NCBI GenBank assembly: GCA_002428935.1
Contig: DIYG01000181.1
Coordinates: 1 to 16,952 of the forward strand
Source of the DNA: Halieaceae bacterium UBA6060
GTDB lineage: Bacteria > Pseudomonadota > Gammaproteobacteria > Pseudomonadales > Halieaceae
Direction of reading: 5' to 3'
Length of the DNA: 16,952 nt
The notes below the pieces were generated by a model that saw nothing but the letters and a program-made list of their open reading frames with translations, had not been told where the DNA came from and made no database searches. Both the position numbers and the translations under genes were made by a program. Shown in pieces: positions 1-7,145 of the stretch. Within the stretch, counting starts at the first letter, position 1. Every line of letters begins with the position of its first letter.

Positions 1-2
1 AA

Positions 3-398
3 ATGAGCACCCCGCCGCCACTGACGCAATGGCTCGAAGACGAATCAGTGGCTTTCGCCGTCCAGCGCTTTCGCACGGACCCCCAGGCTTCAACCCGAGC
101 CAGTGAACTCCTGGGTATATCTGCGGAAGAGTTTGCCCAGTTACGTCAGCGAGCCGAGGACAGTAGTAACGCAAGGGCTGGCGCGCCTTTCTGGCAAAGT
201 AGCCGCCTCGCCCTGCACCGCTGGCTTGAGCGAACACCCGCTTGCCCCGGGCCGGTCACCGAGATTCTCAAACACGGTGTTCTGGAACTTATCGCCCGAT
301 TACCCAACTTGCCCGCAGACGCCGAGGCAATATTGATTGCAGGCTGTAGCCTGGAGGATTATCGTCGCTATGTTGCTAACGATCAGCGCAAACGCTAG
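3..398 (+). CDS. Hypothetical protein, 131 aa, first gene of a two-gene unit
   Basis: I do not recognise a family. The ATG lies at the very left edge of the window, so its ribosome binding site is not visible and a longer N-terminus cannot be excluded. The protein is soluble, with no signal peptide or membrane segment, and looks mainly helical. Residues about 30-50 (SELLGISAEEFAQLRQRAED) resemble a short helix-turn-helix-like stretch, but this is weak. The C-terminal half has hydrophobic helices and one Cys (AGCSLEDYRRY). The next gene starts 15 bases after the stop on the same strand, with its own Shine-Dalgarno, so the two are probably co-transcribed. Reality as a gene rests on the coding-like composition, the tight spacing and the lack of a better frame; function is unknown. 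Confidence 0.7.
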   Translation: MSTPPPLTQWLEDESVAFAVQRFRTDPQASTRASELLGISAEEFAQLRQRAEDSSNARAGAPFWQSSRLALHRWLERTPACPGPVTEILKHGVLELIARLPNLPADAEAILIAGCSLEDYRRYVANDQRKR

Positions 399-413
399 GC
401 ATTGGGAAGAGCC

Positions 414-1037
414 ATGGCCGACGTAACTTCTCTTCATCCCGGCGAAGAAAACAGAGCCCTGGCGGCCCGTCGTGAGCGTCGTCGCGCCACCTTCGTATCT
501 CAGCAAGAAGGCCACAGCAAGGCTTGCAGCGGTTTCTCAGCCCGCTTAAATATGCTCTGCGGTCTAGCCGGAGAGCGCGAACTCAACAACGGAAGACTCG
601 AAGACATCGCCGCTCTCAATCCCCAGTGGCAGCCGGAAGTGGTGCGTGGCTGGTTCCTGGACGACCAACCCCCGGCCTATAGCGACCTGCAAGCCCTTGT
701 TGGGTTTTTAACGGATCGATTGGAAGGCGATAACACCGACGCTCAACAGTGGCAGGCCTATTTGCTGTATGGCGGCACCTACGTCCGCAACCCCATGCCC
801 GATGCTCTCATCGGCTCTAGAGCGGCCCTGTGGACCCTTGCCTCGCGAACGCTTAGCGACATCACCCGCGAGTACCGCATACCTGCATCGAGCTATGATG
901 CGGACCTGATGCTTAAAAGAACCATAGATATTCTTTCGAGCCTCAATATCACCGACGCGGGAAATACGAACCTTCAGCCTGGACACCGGCGAATGATCGT
1001 CGCGCAGTTGTTCCCCGACAGCCTAAGTCTCGAGTAA
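414..1037 (+). CDS. Hypothetical protein with an XRE-like helix-turn-helix region, 207 aa
   Basis: The start chosen is the ATG at 414, because GGGAAGAG at 404-410 is a plausible Shine-Dalgarno for it; the TTG at 402 would put the start before that site. The N-terminus (about residues 14-30) is Arg-rich and basic. Residues about 41-103 read like a Cro/C1-type DNA-binding domain: a first helix (RLNMLCGLAG), a second (RLEDIAAL), then VVRGWFLDDQPPAYSDLQAL in the position where XRE proteins have the recognition helix, a Trp and a Pro-containing turn. This is pattern recognition, not a database match. The C-terminal half (residues 110-207) is unassigned. There are no membrane segments. It follows the 131-aa gene by 15 bases and is probably in the same transcript. 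A regulatory role is inference. Confidence 0.75.
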   Translation: MADVTSLHPGEENRALAARRERRRATFVSQQEGHSKACSGFSARLNMLCGLAGERELNNGRLEDIAALNPQWQPEVVRGWFLDDQPPAYSDLQALVGFLTDRLEGDNTDAQQWQAYLLYGGTYVRNPMPDALIGSRAALWTLASRTLSDITREYRIPASSYDADLMLKRTIDILSSLNITDAGNTNLQPGHRRMIVAQLFPDSLSLE

Positions 1038-1113
1038 GCCAAATAGGAAAACTGGGCTAAAAAGCTTCGACCACGGCTAAAGAGTAGTAAGCTGTAGGCT
1101 ATCTAATCTATCC

Positions 1114-1572
1114 CTAGCCGAGAGAAGTTTTTGCCGGTGCCAACTCCGCCAGGACCGCTCGTGTATCACGAACCATGGTTTGCAAAGCGCGCAGCACCGC
1201 AGCCCTATTCTCTTGACTAAAATCTGCCCAGGCGTCGGGCCAGGTAAAGCTCACACTGGCTCGCCAGTGTCCATTGGGTAAGCGCCGCAACCAGAGCCCG
1301 ATGGCGATCCTCAACCAGGGCTGCAGGAGCGCAGTGGTTCGTCCCTCGGTATCCTTGTTGACTCGTTGCAGTTCCGCCAGCGCGGCCTCCACGGCCGAGA
1401 GAATCGAGCCCTGGACCTCCGGTTCCAACTGGCGCAATTCGCGAGGTAAATCCATGGACGCCTGCCATTGCTGCTCATCCGTCAAACGCGCTGCAACGGG
1501 AACGGACAGTTCCATCGTATTTAGCACAACAGATTGAGAGTCGGCCACGCGTCGAACCTCCCCGCACAACAT
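1114..1572 (-). CDS. Hypothetical protein, 152 aa
   Basis: No family is recognised. The protein is soluble, with no signal peptide or membrane helix. It is rich in Trp in the second half (LLQPWLRIAIGLWLRR, GHWRASVSFTWPDAWADF), flanked by amphipathic helices rich in Glu, Leu and Ala. The start is uncertain. The ATG at 1572 lies only about 7 bases after the start predicted from a promoter-like sequence at 1586-1615, while an internal ATG at 1515 would give 133 aa; neither has a clear Shine-Dalgarno. It lies downstream of tRNA-Arg on the same strand, with no obvious terminator between, so partial co-transcription with the tRNA is possible. It converges with the 207-aa gene, leaving 76 bases between the stops. 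Confidence 0.65.
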   Translation of the reverse strand: MLCGEVRRVADSQSVVLNTMELSVPVAARLTDEQQWQASMDLPRELRQLEPEVQGSILSAVEAALAELQRVNKDTEGRTTALLQPWLRIAIGLWLRRLPNGHWRASVSFTWPDAWADFSQENRAAVLRALQTMVRDTRAVLAELAPAKTSLG

Positions 1573-1585
1573 ACGTGAGGTTTCG

Positions 1586-1615
1586 ATTCTAATACCAGAA
1601 AAAGGTTTTTGTTAA
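1586..1615 (-). promoter_or_regulatory. Candidate sigma-70 promoter between tRNA-Arg and the 152-aa gene
   Basis: On the minus strand there is TTAACA (1610-1615), an 18-base spacer, and TAGAAT (1586-1591); each box matches the sigma-70 consensus at five of six positions. Transcription would start near 1579, only about 7 bases before the ATG at 1572, which either makes that start nearly leaderless or favours the internal ATG at 1515. The area is locally AT-rich, so a chance match is possible. Confidence 0.4.
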
Positions 1616-1630
1616 AGTTTTTTTTGGATG

Positions 1631-1707
1631 TGGCGCGCCCACGAGGATTCGAACCCCGGACCGCCGGCTTAGAAGGCCGATGCTCTATCCAACTGAGCTA
1701 TGGGCGC
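1631..1707 (-). tRNA. tRNA-Arg (anticodon UCU)
   Basis: The minus strand folds into a full cloverleaf. The acceptor stem GCGCCCA pairs with TGGGCGC, the discriminator is G73 and CCA is encoded at 1631-1633. The D-arm region is AGCTCAGTTGGATAGAGC. The anticodon loop is CTTCTAA with anticodon TCT, and the T-arm is GGGGTTCGAATCC. It decodes AGA (and AGG by wobble). No intron or missing stem is seen. No T-run terminator follows on the minus strand. Confidence 0.97.
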
Positions 1708-1923
1708 GTGGGGGCGCAGTGTACTCGTGCTGGCCCTCCCCTACCAGACTCGGATTGACCCAAGCTGTTGTCATTGGGGCTATAAAACTCATGGTGACAA
1801 GACCACAGGGGATTTAAGACGGCGAGCGATAAACGAGCAAGCGAGTCACGGTAGAGCCGACCCGCGAAACAACGAGACCCAACTAACGAGCACAAGCTTA
1901 GTTTCCCGCAGGTACGCTAATAG
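1708..1923 (-). other. Non-coding gap between the BASS gene and tRNA-Arg
   Basis: No convincing gene is seen in these 216 bases. The gap must hold the 3' end of the BASS transcript and probably the tRNA-Arg promoter. A 6-bp inverted repeat (AACTAA at 1881-1886, TTAGTT at 1898-1903) lies just past the BASS stop, but no T-run follows on the minus strand, so it is at best a weak terminator. A TACACT box on the minus strand close to the tRNA 5' end could be a -10, without a good -35. Confidence 0.5.
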
Positions 1924-2772
1924 CTAATTCGGCCGCCGCAAACCCAACCACAGAAACACCGGCAACAACATTAGGATGCCGTACATCACAGGAGCTATGG
2001 TCATGGCCGGGTTCTGCAAAATCGTCCCCGTGATCAACATCGCCGTGCCCCCGTTTTGGATGGACGTTTCTATGGCGATGGTTTTCGCATCTCGGTGATG
2101 TCGTCTCAGGAGGCGCGCAAAGCCATAGCCCACTACAAGAGCGGAGCCCGCCAGAACCAAAGCGGGCGAGAGCGTTTGCGCGAGCAACATGGGCATGTCG
2201 GCCCAGTTTTGGACAATGATGCCTCCAATAACGGACAACAACATAAACAAGGGTATCCGTGTCACCCATCCCTCGTGGCGAACACACCACCCAGGGTTCT
2301 GGTGTCTAAGTGCCATACCGAGGCAAACGGGCAGAATCGTGACTACCAGCAGGCGACCGATGGTGGGCAATAGCGGCAGTGTAAAACTCTCACCCAGGAC
2401 GTCGCTGAGCAGCCAGGCCGCCGCAAACGGCAGGGTAAACGGTGCCAGAAGACTGCCCAGCGCGGTCAAACTTATGGATAAAGCCACATTGCCGCCGGCA
2501 AGATAACTGAACATATTCGAGCTAGTGCCCCCAGGGCTGAGAGCAAGGATTACAAACCCGGCATAAAGCGTGGGAGATAGGGGTAGAAAACTTAAGACTC
2601 CAAGAGCGAGGATCGGCAGCAACAGAAACTGGCTGAGTAATCCCGTCGCAACAGAGGCTGGCGCACGCGCGATACTCAAAAAATCTTTCGTCCCCAGGGT
2701 CGTCCCCATACTGAACATCAGCAGGAACAGGGTTACGGGAAGCCCCAAGGAAAGAACTAGATCTTGATTCAT
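1924..2772 (-). CDS. Bile acid:sodium symporter (BASS) family transporter, 282 aa
   Basis: This is an inner-membrane protein with about nine to ten hydrophobic helices across its whole length, the usual size of bacterial BASS proteins. Residues 79-86 carry the family hallmark SPGGTSSN, followed by YLAGGNVALSISLTALGSLLAP; residues 235-242 (ETSIQNGG) match the second crossover-helix region. In known structures these two regions form the Na+ and substrate site. Bacterial members carry organic acids such as pantoate, 2-keto acids or bile acids; the substrate here cannot be told. The start is the ATG at 2770-2772, because it overlaps the stop of the upstream prenyltransferase gene as ATGA, a translational-coupling arrangement. 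The frame stays open upstream to 2982, but that part is antisense-free overlap with the prenyltransferase gene and not membrane-like. Confidence 0.9.
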   Translation of the reverse strand: MNQDLVLSLGLPVTLFLLMFSMGTTLGTKDFLSIARAPASVATGLLSQFLLLPILALGVLSFLPLSPTLYAGFVILALSPGGTSSNMFSYLAGGNVALSISLTALGSLLAPFTLPFAAAWLLSDVLGESFTLPLLPTIGRLLVVTILPVCLGMALRHQNPGWCVRHEGWVTRIPLFMLLSVIGGIIVQNWADMPMLLAQTLSPALVLAGSALVVGYGFARLLRRHHRDAKTIAIETSIQNGGTAMLITGTILQNPAMTIAPVMYGILMLLPVFLWLGLRRPN

Positions 2773-3713
2773 GAGCCTGCCGTGGGTGAGGCGACGTGCA
2801 CCAAAACACCAATGTAGAGCACCGCGTAAACCAGGTAGCAGCGACCCGTCATAGCGGGCAGGCCCCCACGCAGCGCGGGCGCCAAGGGTAGGCGCCGGAG
2901 GGGCGGAATAAAGCAGAGCAGCGACCCTAAGGGGAGCAATACCCATTGCATCGGCACCCAAAGGCTCAACAACAAGGTACACAGGGTTAGCAGACCGAGC
3001 AGACCTCGATAGAGACCAGCCCCCGCCTCATCCCCAAAACGCACGGTAAACGTTTGATGACCGGCCACTTCATCGTCGTTGATATCGCGTAGTTCGTTTG
3101 CGAGAAGCAGCAAACAGGCGAATAAACTGAAAGGCAGGGATAAGAGCAACACATGTGTAGCCATCACGTCGGCGACCGCGTAGTAGGCACCGGAGACCAG
3201 GAAAACACCGGCCAGGAAGAAAACAGCGATCAATCCCAATCCCCGCGACTTCAACTTCAGAGGCTCTGCCGCGTAGCCCCAAAGACCGAGCACCCCGATT
3301 ACACCCAAGGCCAGCAAAGGCCAACCCCTCAAAAACACCAGGTAAAGCCCGATCATGCAGGCCAGGATAATAGCGGCCCAACCCAAACGTCCGTGCTGCC
3401 GGACCGTACGCCGCTCCAGGTCCGTGTAGATCCCGCGTTCCATGTCGGCCAGGTCATTGATGAGATTTACACCAACCTGTAGCAGCAGACCGGCGATCAT
3501 CACTGCAAGTGCAATGGGAAATTCAACAACCTGCTGATCGACAATAGCGAGGGCGATCCCAAGACCACAGGTGGCCAATGCCACTATGAGTGAAAAAGGT
3601 CGTAAGGCGACGATCAGACTCTTGGCAGACGAGGCCTGATGTTTTTTGGAGGGACGTGCATCGCAGCGTTTGTCGTCACTGACGTCGTCACTGACATCGC
3701 GATGGTCGTCCAT
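2769..3713 (-). CDS. UbiA-superfamily prenyltransferase, MenA-like, 314 aa
   Basis: This is a multi-helix membrane enzyme, probably moving a polyprenyl chain from its diphosphate onto an aromatic acceptor. The first Asp-rich motif is NDLADMERGIYTD at residues 86-98 (N86, D87, D90, D98) and the second is NELRDINDDEVAG at 206-218; between them is GYAAEPLKLKSRGLG at about 146-160. The second motif is closest to MenA (1,4-dihydroxy-2-naphthoate prenyltransferase), but no other menaquinone gene is present, so the acceptor is unproven. The first 33 residues are a charged, non-membrane tail containing a 12-base tandem repeat. The ATG at 3713 is 19 bases after tRNA-His and has no Shine-Dalgarno; no better start exists. 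The gene is coupled to the BASS gene by an ATGA overlap. Confidence 0.88.
   Translation of the reverse strand: MDDHRDVSDDVSDDKRCDARPSKKHQASSAKSLIVALRPFSLIVALATCGLGIALAIVDQQVVEFPIALAVMIAGLLLQVGVNLINDLADMERGIYTDLERRTVRQHGRLGWAAIILACMIGLYLVFLRGWPLLALGVIGVLGLWGYAAEPLKLKSRGLGLIAVFFLAGVFLVSGAYYAVADVMATHVLLLSLPFSLFACLLLLANELRDINDDEVAGHQTFTVRFGDEAGAGLYRGLLGLLTLCTLLLSLWVPMQWVLLPLGSLLCFIPPLRRLPLAPALRGGLPAMTGRCYLVYAVLYIGVLVHVASPTAGS
3672..3695. repeat. 12-bp perfect tandem repeat in the prenyltransferase N-terminus
   Basis: GTCGTCACTGAC occurs twice in direct succession (3672-3683 and 3684-3695). Read on the minus strand it encodes the repeated acidic tetrapeptide VSDD/DVSD near residues 6-14. It is in frame, so gain or loss of a unit would not break the gene. 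Confidence 0.9.
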
Positions 3714-3732
3714 AGGGCTTTTGTTTAGAAAA

Positions 3733-3809
3733 TGGGGTGGCCGAGGGGTCTCGAACCCCCTACCTCCGGAGCCACAATCCGGTGCTCTACCTGGTGAGCT
3801 ACGGCCACC
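3733..3809 (-). tRNA. tRNA-His (anticodon GUG)
   Basis: The minus strand gives a complete cloverleaf with the extra 5' G (G-1, base 3809) opposite C73 that marks bacterial tRNA-His. The acceptor stem pairs GTGGCCG with CGGCCAC, and CCA is encoded at 3733-3735. The D-arm is GCTCACCAGGTAGAGC. The anticodon loop TTGTGGC carries GTG, and the T-arm is GGGGGTTCGAGACCCC. It lies 29 bases after tRNA-Pro, with no promoter between, and the two are likely made from one precursor. Confidence 0.97.
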
Positions 3810-3838
3810 ACTGATCAGATGTCGGTACGGAAGGTGGG

Positions 3839-3915
3839 TGGTCGGGGTAGAGAGATTCGAACTCCCGACATCCTGCTCCCAAAGCAGGCGCGCTACCAGA
3901 CTGCGCTATACCCCG
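3839..3915 (-). tRNA. tRNA-Pro (anticodon UGG)
   Basis: The minus-strand cloverleaf has acceptor stem CGGGGTA/TACCCCG, A73 and encoded CCA (3839-3841). The D-arm is GCGCAGTCTGGTAGCGC. The anticodon stem is CCTGC/GCAGG around loop TTTGGGA (anticodon TGG), and the T-arm is GGGAGTTCGAATCTC. The C1-G72 pair is the usual bacterial tRNA-Pro identity feature. It is the first tRNA of a Pro-His pair after cysS. Confidence 0.97.
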
Positions 3916-3940
3916 AAATGCTGTTCCACCTAGCCTGCTT

Positions 3941-3969
3941 ACCGTACCGCCGGAGCGGCTTATCGGCAA
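3941..3969 (-). promoter_or_regulatory. Candidate promoter for the tRNA-Pro/tRNA-His pair
   Basis: On the minus strand TTGCCG (3964-3969), a 17-base spacer and TACGGT (3941-3946) lie in front of tRNA-Pro. The -35 matches at four of six bases and the -10 only at three of six. A start near 3934 would give a leader of about 19 bases before the tRNA. The 165-base gap between the cysS stop and tRNA-Pro otherwise shows no gene. Confidence 0.3.
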
Positions 3970-4080
3970 GCCCGATTCAGCGAGCGCGCATGGTACTGAT
4001 CCGCCCCAACGGCGTCAACGAAATCAGGGCCCTGGGTACGGCTGTTTCTAGCAGGCCAGATCGCAGAAGTGTTCGCGATG

Positions 4081-5463
4081 CTAGCCTCGGCGCCACAAGG
4101 TGCCGTCGGGGCCATCCTCAAGCACGATCCCCTGGCTGGTGAGCGCTTCCCGTATCTCATCGGCCCGAGCGTAGTCGCGCTCCGCTTTCGCGGTGGTGCG
4201 CTCCAACACGAGGGCGTCGATGGCCTCCGCGGACAAGCTCTCGTCCTCGCTATTCTCTACTCCCTGAAGCCAATCAATGGGATCCTGGTCAAGAACTCCG
4301 AGGAGATTGCCAGCCGCCAGCAACCGAGCCTTGAGCCGAGGTTTTTCATCTTCCTGGGCCTTGTTGAGGTCCCGTGCCAGGGCGTGCAACTCACTGATGG
4401 CCAGAGGCGTATTCAGATCATCGCAGAGCGCTTGATAAAACGGCTCCTCCGCCAGGGGAACTTCTACGTCCAGGGCGATGTGCTGCACGCCACGCAAGGT
4501 ATTGTAAAAGCTCGTCAGGGCTTGCTCGGCTTGATCCAGCAGGTCGGCAGAGAAATTTAGGGGCGAACGATAATGGGCACTCAGCAGCGCGAAACGCAGC
4601 ACCTCGCCTTGATAGCTGCCTAGTAACTCGCGGATGGTGCGGACATTGCCCAGGGACTTGGACATCTTTTCCCCGTCCATATCTACATAGGCGTTGTGCA
4701 ACCAGTAACGCACAAAGTCATCACCATAGGCGCAGCAGCTTTGGGCCAGTTCATTCTCGTGGTGGGGAAAAATCAAATCACGACCGCCACCATGGATGTC
4801 GATGGTCGGCCCCAGATGTTCCCGAATCATCGCCGAGCACTCCAAATGCCAACCCGGACGACCCCGGCCCCAGGGGCTATCCCATCCGGGTTCATCGTCT
4901 CGCGATGGCTTCCAGAGCACGAAATCCCCGGGATGGCGTTTGTACTCCGCTACTTCCACCCGAGCACCGGCCAACATATCGTCCAGGCTGCGCCCGGATA
5001 GCTGGCCGTAATCGGCCATGGAATCCACGGCAAACAAAACATGGTCCGCGGACTCGTAGGCATGGTCCTTATCGATCAGCGCCTGAATGAGGGCAAGCAT
5101 GGGCCCGATATTCTCCGTGGCGTGAGGTTCTAAGGTCGGCGTGAGCGCGTTGAGCTGCGCGGTATCCTCACGATACTTCTGCGTAAATTCCTGGGTCACC
5201 GAATCAATACCCTCACCCCGCTCCTTGGCGGCGGTGATGATTTTGTCATCGATGTCGGTGATATTTCGGGCGTAGACGACCTCGTCGAATTGGGTTTGCA
5301 GCAAGCGAAACAAGGTATCAAACACCACCACGGGACGGGCGTTGCCAATATGCGCGAGGTTGTAAACCGTCGGGCCGCACACGTACAGCGTCACCCGGTT
5401 CTCATCGACAGGTACAAAGGGCTGCTTTTCCCGCGCCCGAGTGTTGTAAAGAACGAGTCCCAT
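4081..5463 (-). CDS. cysS: Cysteinyl-tRNA synthetase, 460 aa
   Basis: This cytoplasmic class I synthetase charges tRNA-Cys with cysteine. The HIGH signature is HIGN (residues 38-41) after VCGPTVYN, and KMSKS is at 266-270. The zinc ligands that read cysteine are visible: C29, C209 (WHLECSAM), H234 and E238 (FPHHENE). The Rossmann part is followed by the helical DALR-type C-terminal region. The length is essentially that of the E. coli enzyme. The start is the ATG at 5461-5463, one base overlapping the glnS stop (TAATG), with GGAGGGG about 8 bases upstream; an upstream extension to 5499 lies inside glnS and is not needed. It is co-transcribed with glnS, and tRNA-Pro and tRNA-His follow on the same strand. 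Confidence 0.98.
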   Translation of the reverse strand: MGLVLYNTRAREKQPFVPVDENRVTLYVCGPTVYNLAHIGNARPVVVFDTLFRLLQTQFDEVVYARNITDIDDKIITAAKERGEGIDSVTQEFTQKYREDTAQLNALTPTLEPHATENIGPMLALIQALIDKDHAYESADHVLFAVDSMADYGQLSGRSLDDMLAGARVEVAEYKRHPGDFVLWKPSRDDEPGWDSPWGRGRPGWHLECSAMIREHLGPTIDIHGGGRDLIFPHHENELAQSCCAYGDDFVRYWLHNAYVDMDGEKMSKSLGNVRTIRELLGSYQGEVLRFALLSAHYRSPLNFSADLLDQAEQALTSFYNTLRGVQHIALDVEVPLAEEPFYQALCDDLNTPLAISELHALARDLNKAQEDEKPRLKARLLAAGNLLGVLDQDPIDWLQGVENSEDESLSAEAIDALVLERTTAKAERDYARADEIREALTSQGIVLEDGPDGTLWRRG

Positions 5464-7145
5464 TAGCCCGCCCCTCCGCTCTGGGCTTTCGCCGCCCACA
5501 CATCGCGTAAACCGATGGTTTGGTTGAAAACCAGATTCTCGCCATTGTGATCAAAGCGATCGGCCACAAAATAGCCCTCTCGTTCAAACTGGAAACGATC
5601 TTCGGCTTGGGCCGTCGCCAACCCGGCCTCGACCATAGCGCCATCAATCACCGTGAGCGAATCGGGGTTGAGAAAGCCGTGAAAATCGGCGCCGCCGCGA
5701 TCCGGAGCGGGATCCGTGAACAAACGATCGTATAGACGGAGCGTGGCCGGTTGCGCCGTCGCCGCATCGACCCAATGGATAACGCCCTTGGGCTTCACCC
5801 CATCGGCGGGATCCTCTCCGAGGGTGCCTTGCACAAGGTCTGCGACCACCGCCACAAGCTCTCCCCGTTCGTCTTTTTCCACCGCCATGGCCTCGATAAC
5901 GTAAGCATTGCGCAAGCGCACTCGCTTCCCCAACACCAGACGCTTGAATTTCTTGTTCGCCTCTTCGCGAAAATCCTCCCGATCAATGTACAGCCGATCA
6001 GAGAAGGTTAAGGTCCGATCACCGAGATCCTCGCGGCTTGGGTGAGCCGGTGCCGTCAGCGGGAAATGCTCCGTAGGAACATTGCGCAGCTTCACAAGCA
6101 ATGGGCGTAACACGCACATGGCCCTCGGGGCGTGCTGGTTAAGGTCATCGCGGATAGCGTGCTCGAGCATAGCCACGTCCACCACTCCATCGGAGCGCGA
6201 CGTACCGACCATGTCGCAAAAGCGTCGGATAGCCTCGGGGGTAAAACCACGGCGACGCATGCCAGCAATGGTCGGCATCCGTGGATCGTCCCAGCCCTCG
6301 ACGATTCCCTTATCGACGAGTTCTTTCAATTTGCGCTTACTGGTAATCGTGTAACTGGTGTTCAAGCGGCCAAACTCGTACTGCCGAGGGCGGCTCTCCA
6401 CCGGCAGATGCTCAATGAACCAGTCGTAAAGAGGACGATGATCCTCAAACTCCAGGGTGCAAATGGAATGGGTTATGCCCTCGATGGCGTCTTCCTGGCC
6501 ATGGGCGAAATCATAGGTGGGATAGATGGGCCAGGCGTCTCCGGTTTGGTGGTGATGAGCCCGTCGGATGCGGTAAAGAATTGGGTCGCGCATGTTCATA
6601 TTTGGATGCGCCATATCGATCTTGGCCCGCAATACGCGAGCTCCATCGGCAAATTCTCCGGCGCGCATGCGTCTCATAAGATCGAGATTTTCATCTCTTG
6701 AGCGATCACGGAAAGGGCTGTTTCTGCCAGGCTCCGTAAGAGTGCCGCGATAGGCTCGAGCCTCGTCTGGCGAGAGATCGTCCACATAGGCCAAGCCCTC
6801 CTCCACCAGAAACTCTGCCCAGGCGTAAAGCTGTTCGAAATAACTCGACGCATAGCGCACGGGGCCTTCCCAGCGATAGCCCAACCAACGTACATCTTCC
6901 TGGATAGATTCGATGTACTCCTGACTCTCCTTTTCGGGATTCGTATCGTCAAAGCGCAGGTGACAGGTGCCGCCAAACTCTTCCGCCAAACCGAAGTTAA
7001 CGCTGATGGACTTCGCATGGCCGATATGCAGATAGCCGTTGGGCTCCGGTGGGAAGCGGGTCACGATGGCCGCGTGCCGCCCCGTGGCGAGGTCGTCGGC
7101 AATGATTCCACGGAGAAAATTGTTGCTGGGTGTATCGGAGGACAT
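5463..7145 (-). CDS. glnS: Glutaminyl-tRNA synthetase, 560 aa
   Basis: This cytoplasmic class I synthetase joins glutamine to tRNA-Gln. Residues 32-43 hold PPEPNGYLHIGH with the HIGH motif. The KMSKS counterpart is TSKRKL at 268-273, in the context GWDDPRMPTIAGMRRRG, typical of GlnRS rather than GluRS; Thr in place of Met in this loop is, as I recall, also found in pseudomonad GlnRS. The C-terminal anticodon-binding beta-barrel region ends with DRFQFEREGYFVADRFD and FNQTIGLRD. The length is in the usual range. The ATG at 7145 lacks a clear Shine-Dalgarno but is the first Met of the conserved N-terminus. A promoter lies about 150 bases upstream (7298-7326). The stop is shared with the cysS start (TAATG), which suggests translational coupling. 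Confidence 0.98.
   Translation of the reverse strand: MSSDTPSNNFLRGIIADDLATGRHAAIVTRFPPEPNGYLHIGHAKSISVNFGLAEEFGGTCHLRFDDTNPEKESQEYIESIQEDVRWLGYRWEGPVRYASSYFEQLYAWAEFLVEEGLAYVDDLSPDEARAYRGTLTEPGRNSPFRDRSRDENLDLMRRMRAGEFADGARVLRAKIDMAHPNMNMRDPILYRIRRAHHHQTGDAWPIYPTYDFAHGQEDAIEGITHSICTLEFEDHRPLYDWFIEHLPVESRPRQYEFGRLNTSYTITSKRKLKELVDKGIVEGWDDPRMPTIAGMRRRGFTPEAIRRFCDMVGTSRSDGVVDVAMLEHAIRDDLNQHAPRAMCVLRPLLVKLRNVPTEHFPLTAPAHPSREDLGDRTLTFSDRLYIDREDFREEANKKFKRLVLGKRVRLRNAYVIEAMAVEKDERGELVAVVADLVQGTLGEDPADGVKPKGVIHWVDAATAQPATLRLYDRLFTDPAPDRGGADFHGFLNPDSLTVIDGAMVEAGLATAQAEDRFQFEREGYFVADRFDHNGENLVFNQTIGLRDVWAAKAQSGGAG

Noticed and set aside
1074..1120. A terminator between the convergent genes near 1100
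   Set aside because: CGGCTA or GGCTA can pair with TAGCC(G), but the stem is 5-6 bp with a long loop and no T-run; too weak to annotate.
2773..2982. An N-terminal extension of the BASS gene
   Set aside because: It lies fully inside the prenyltransferase gene, is not membrane-like, and the ATG at 2772 has the ATGA overlap and the family N-terminus.
3646..4142. Plus-strand open frames over the tRNA pair
   Set aside because: They read antisense through tRNA-His and tRNA-Pro; both tRNAs have complete cloverleaf folds.
5464..5499. An N-terminal extension of cysS
   Set aside because: It lies inside glnS; the ATG at 5463 has a good ribosome binding site and matches the family start.
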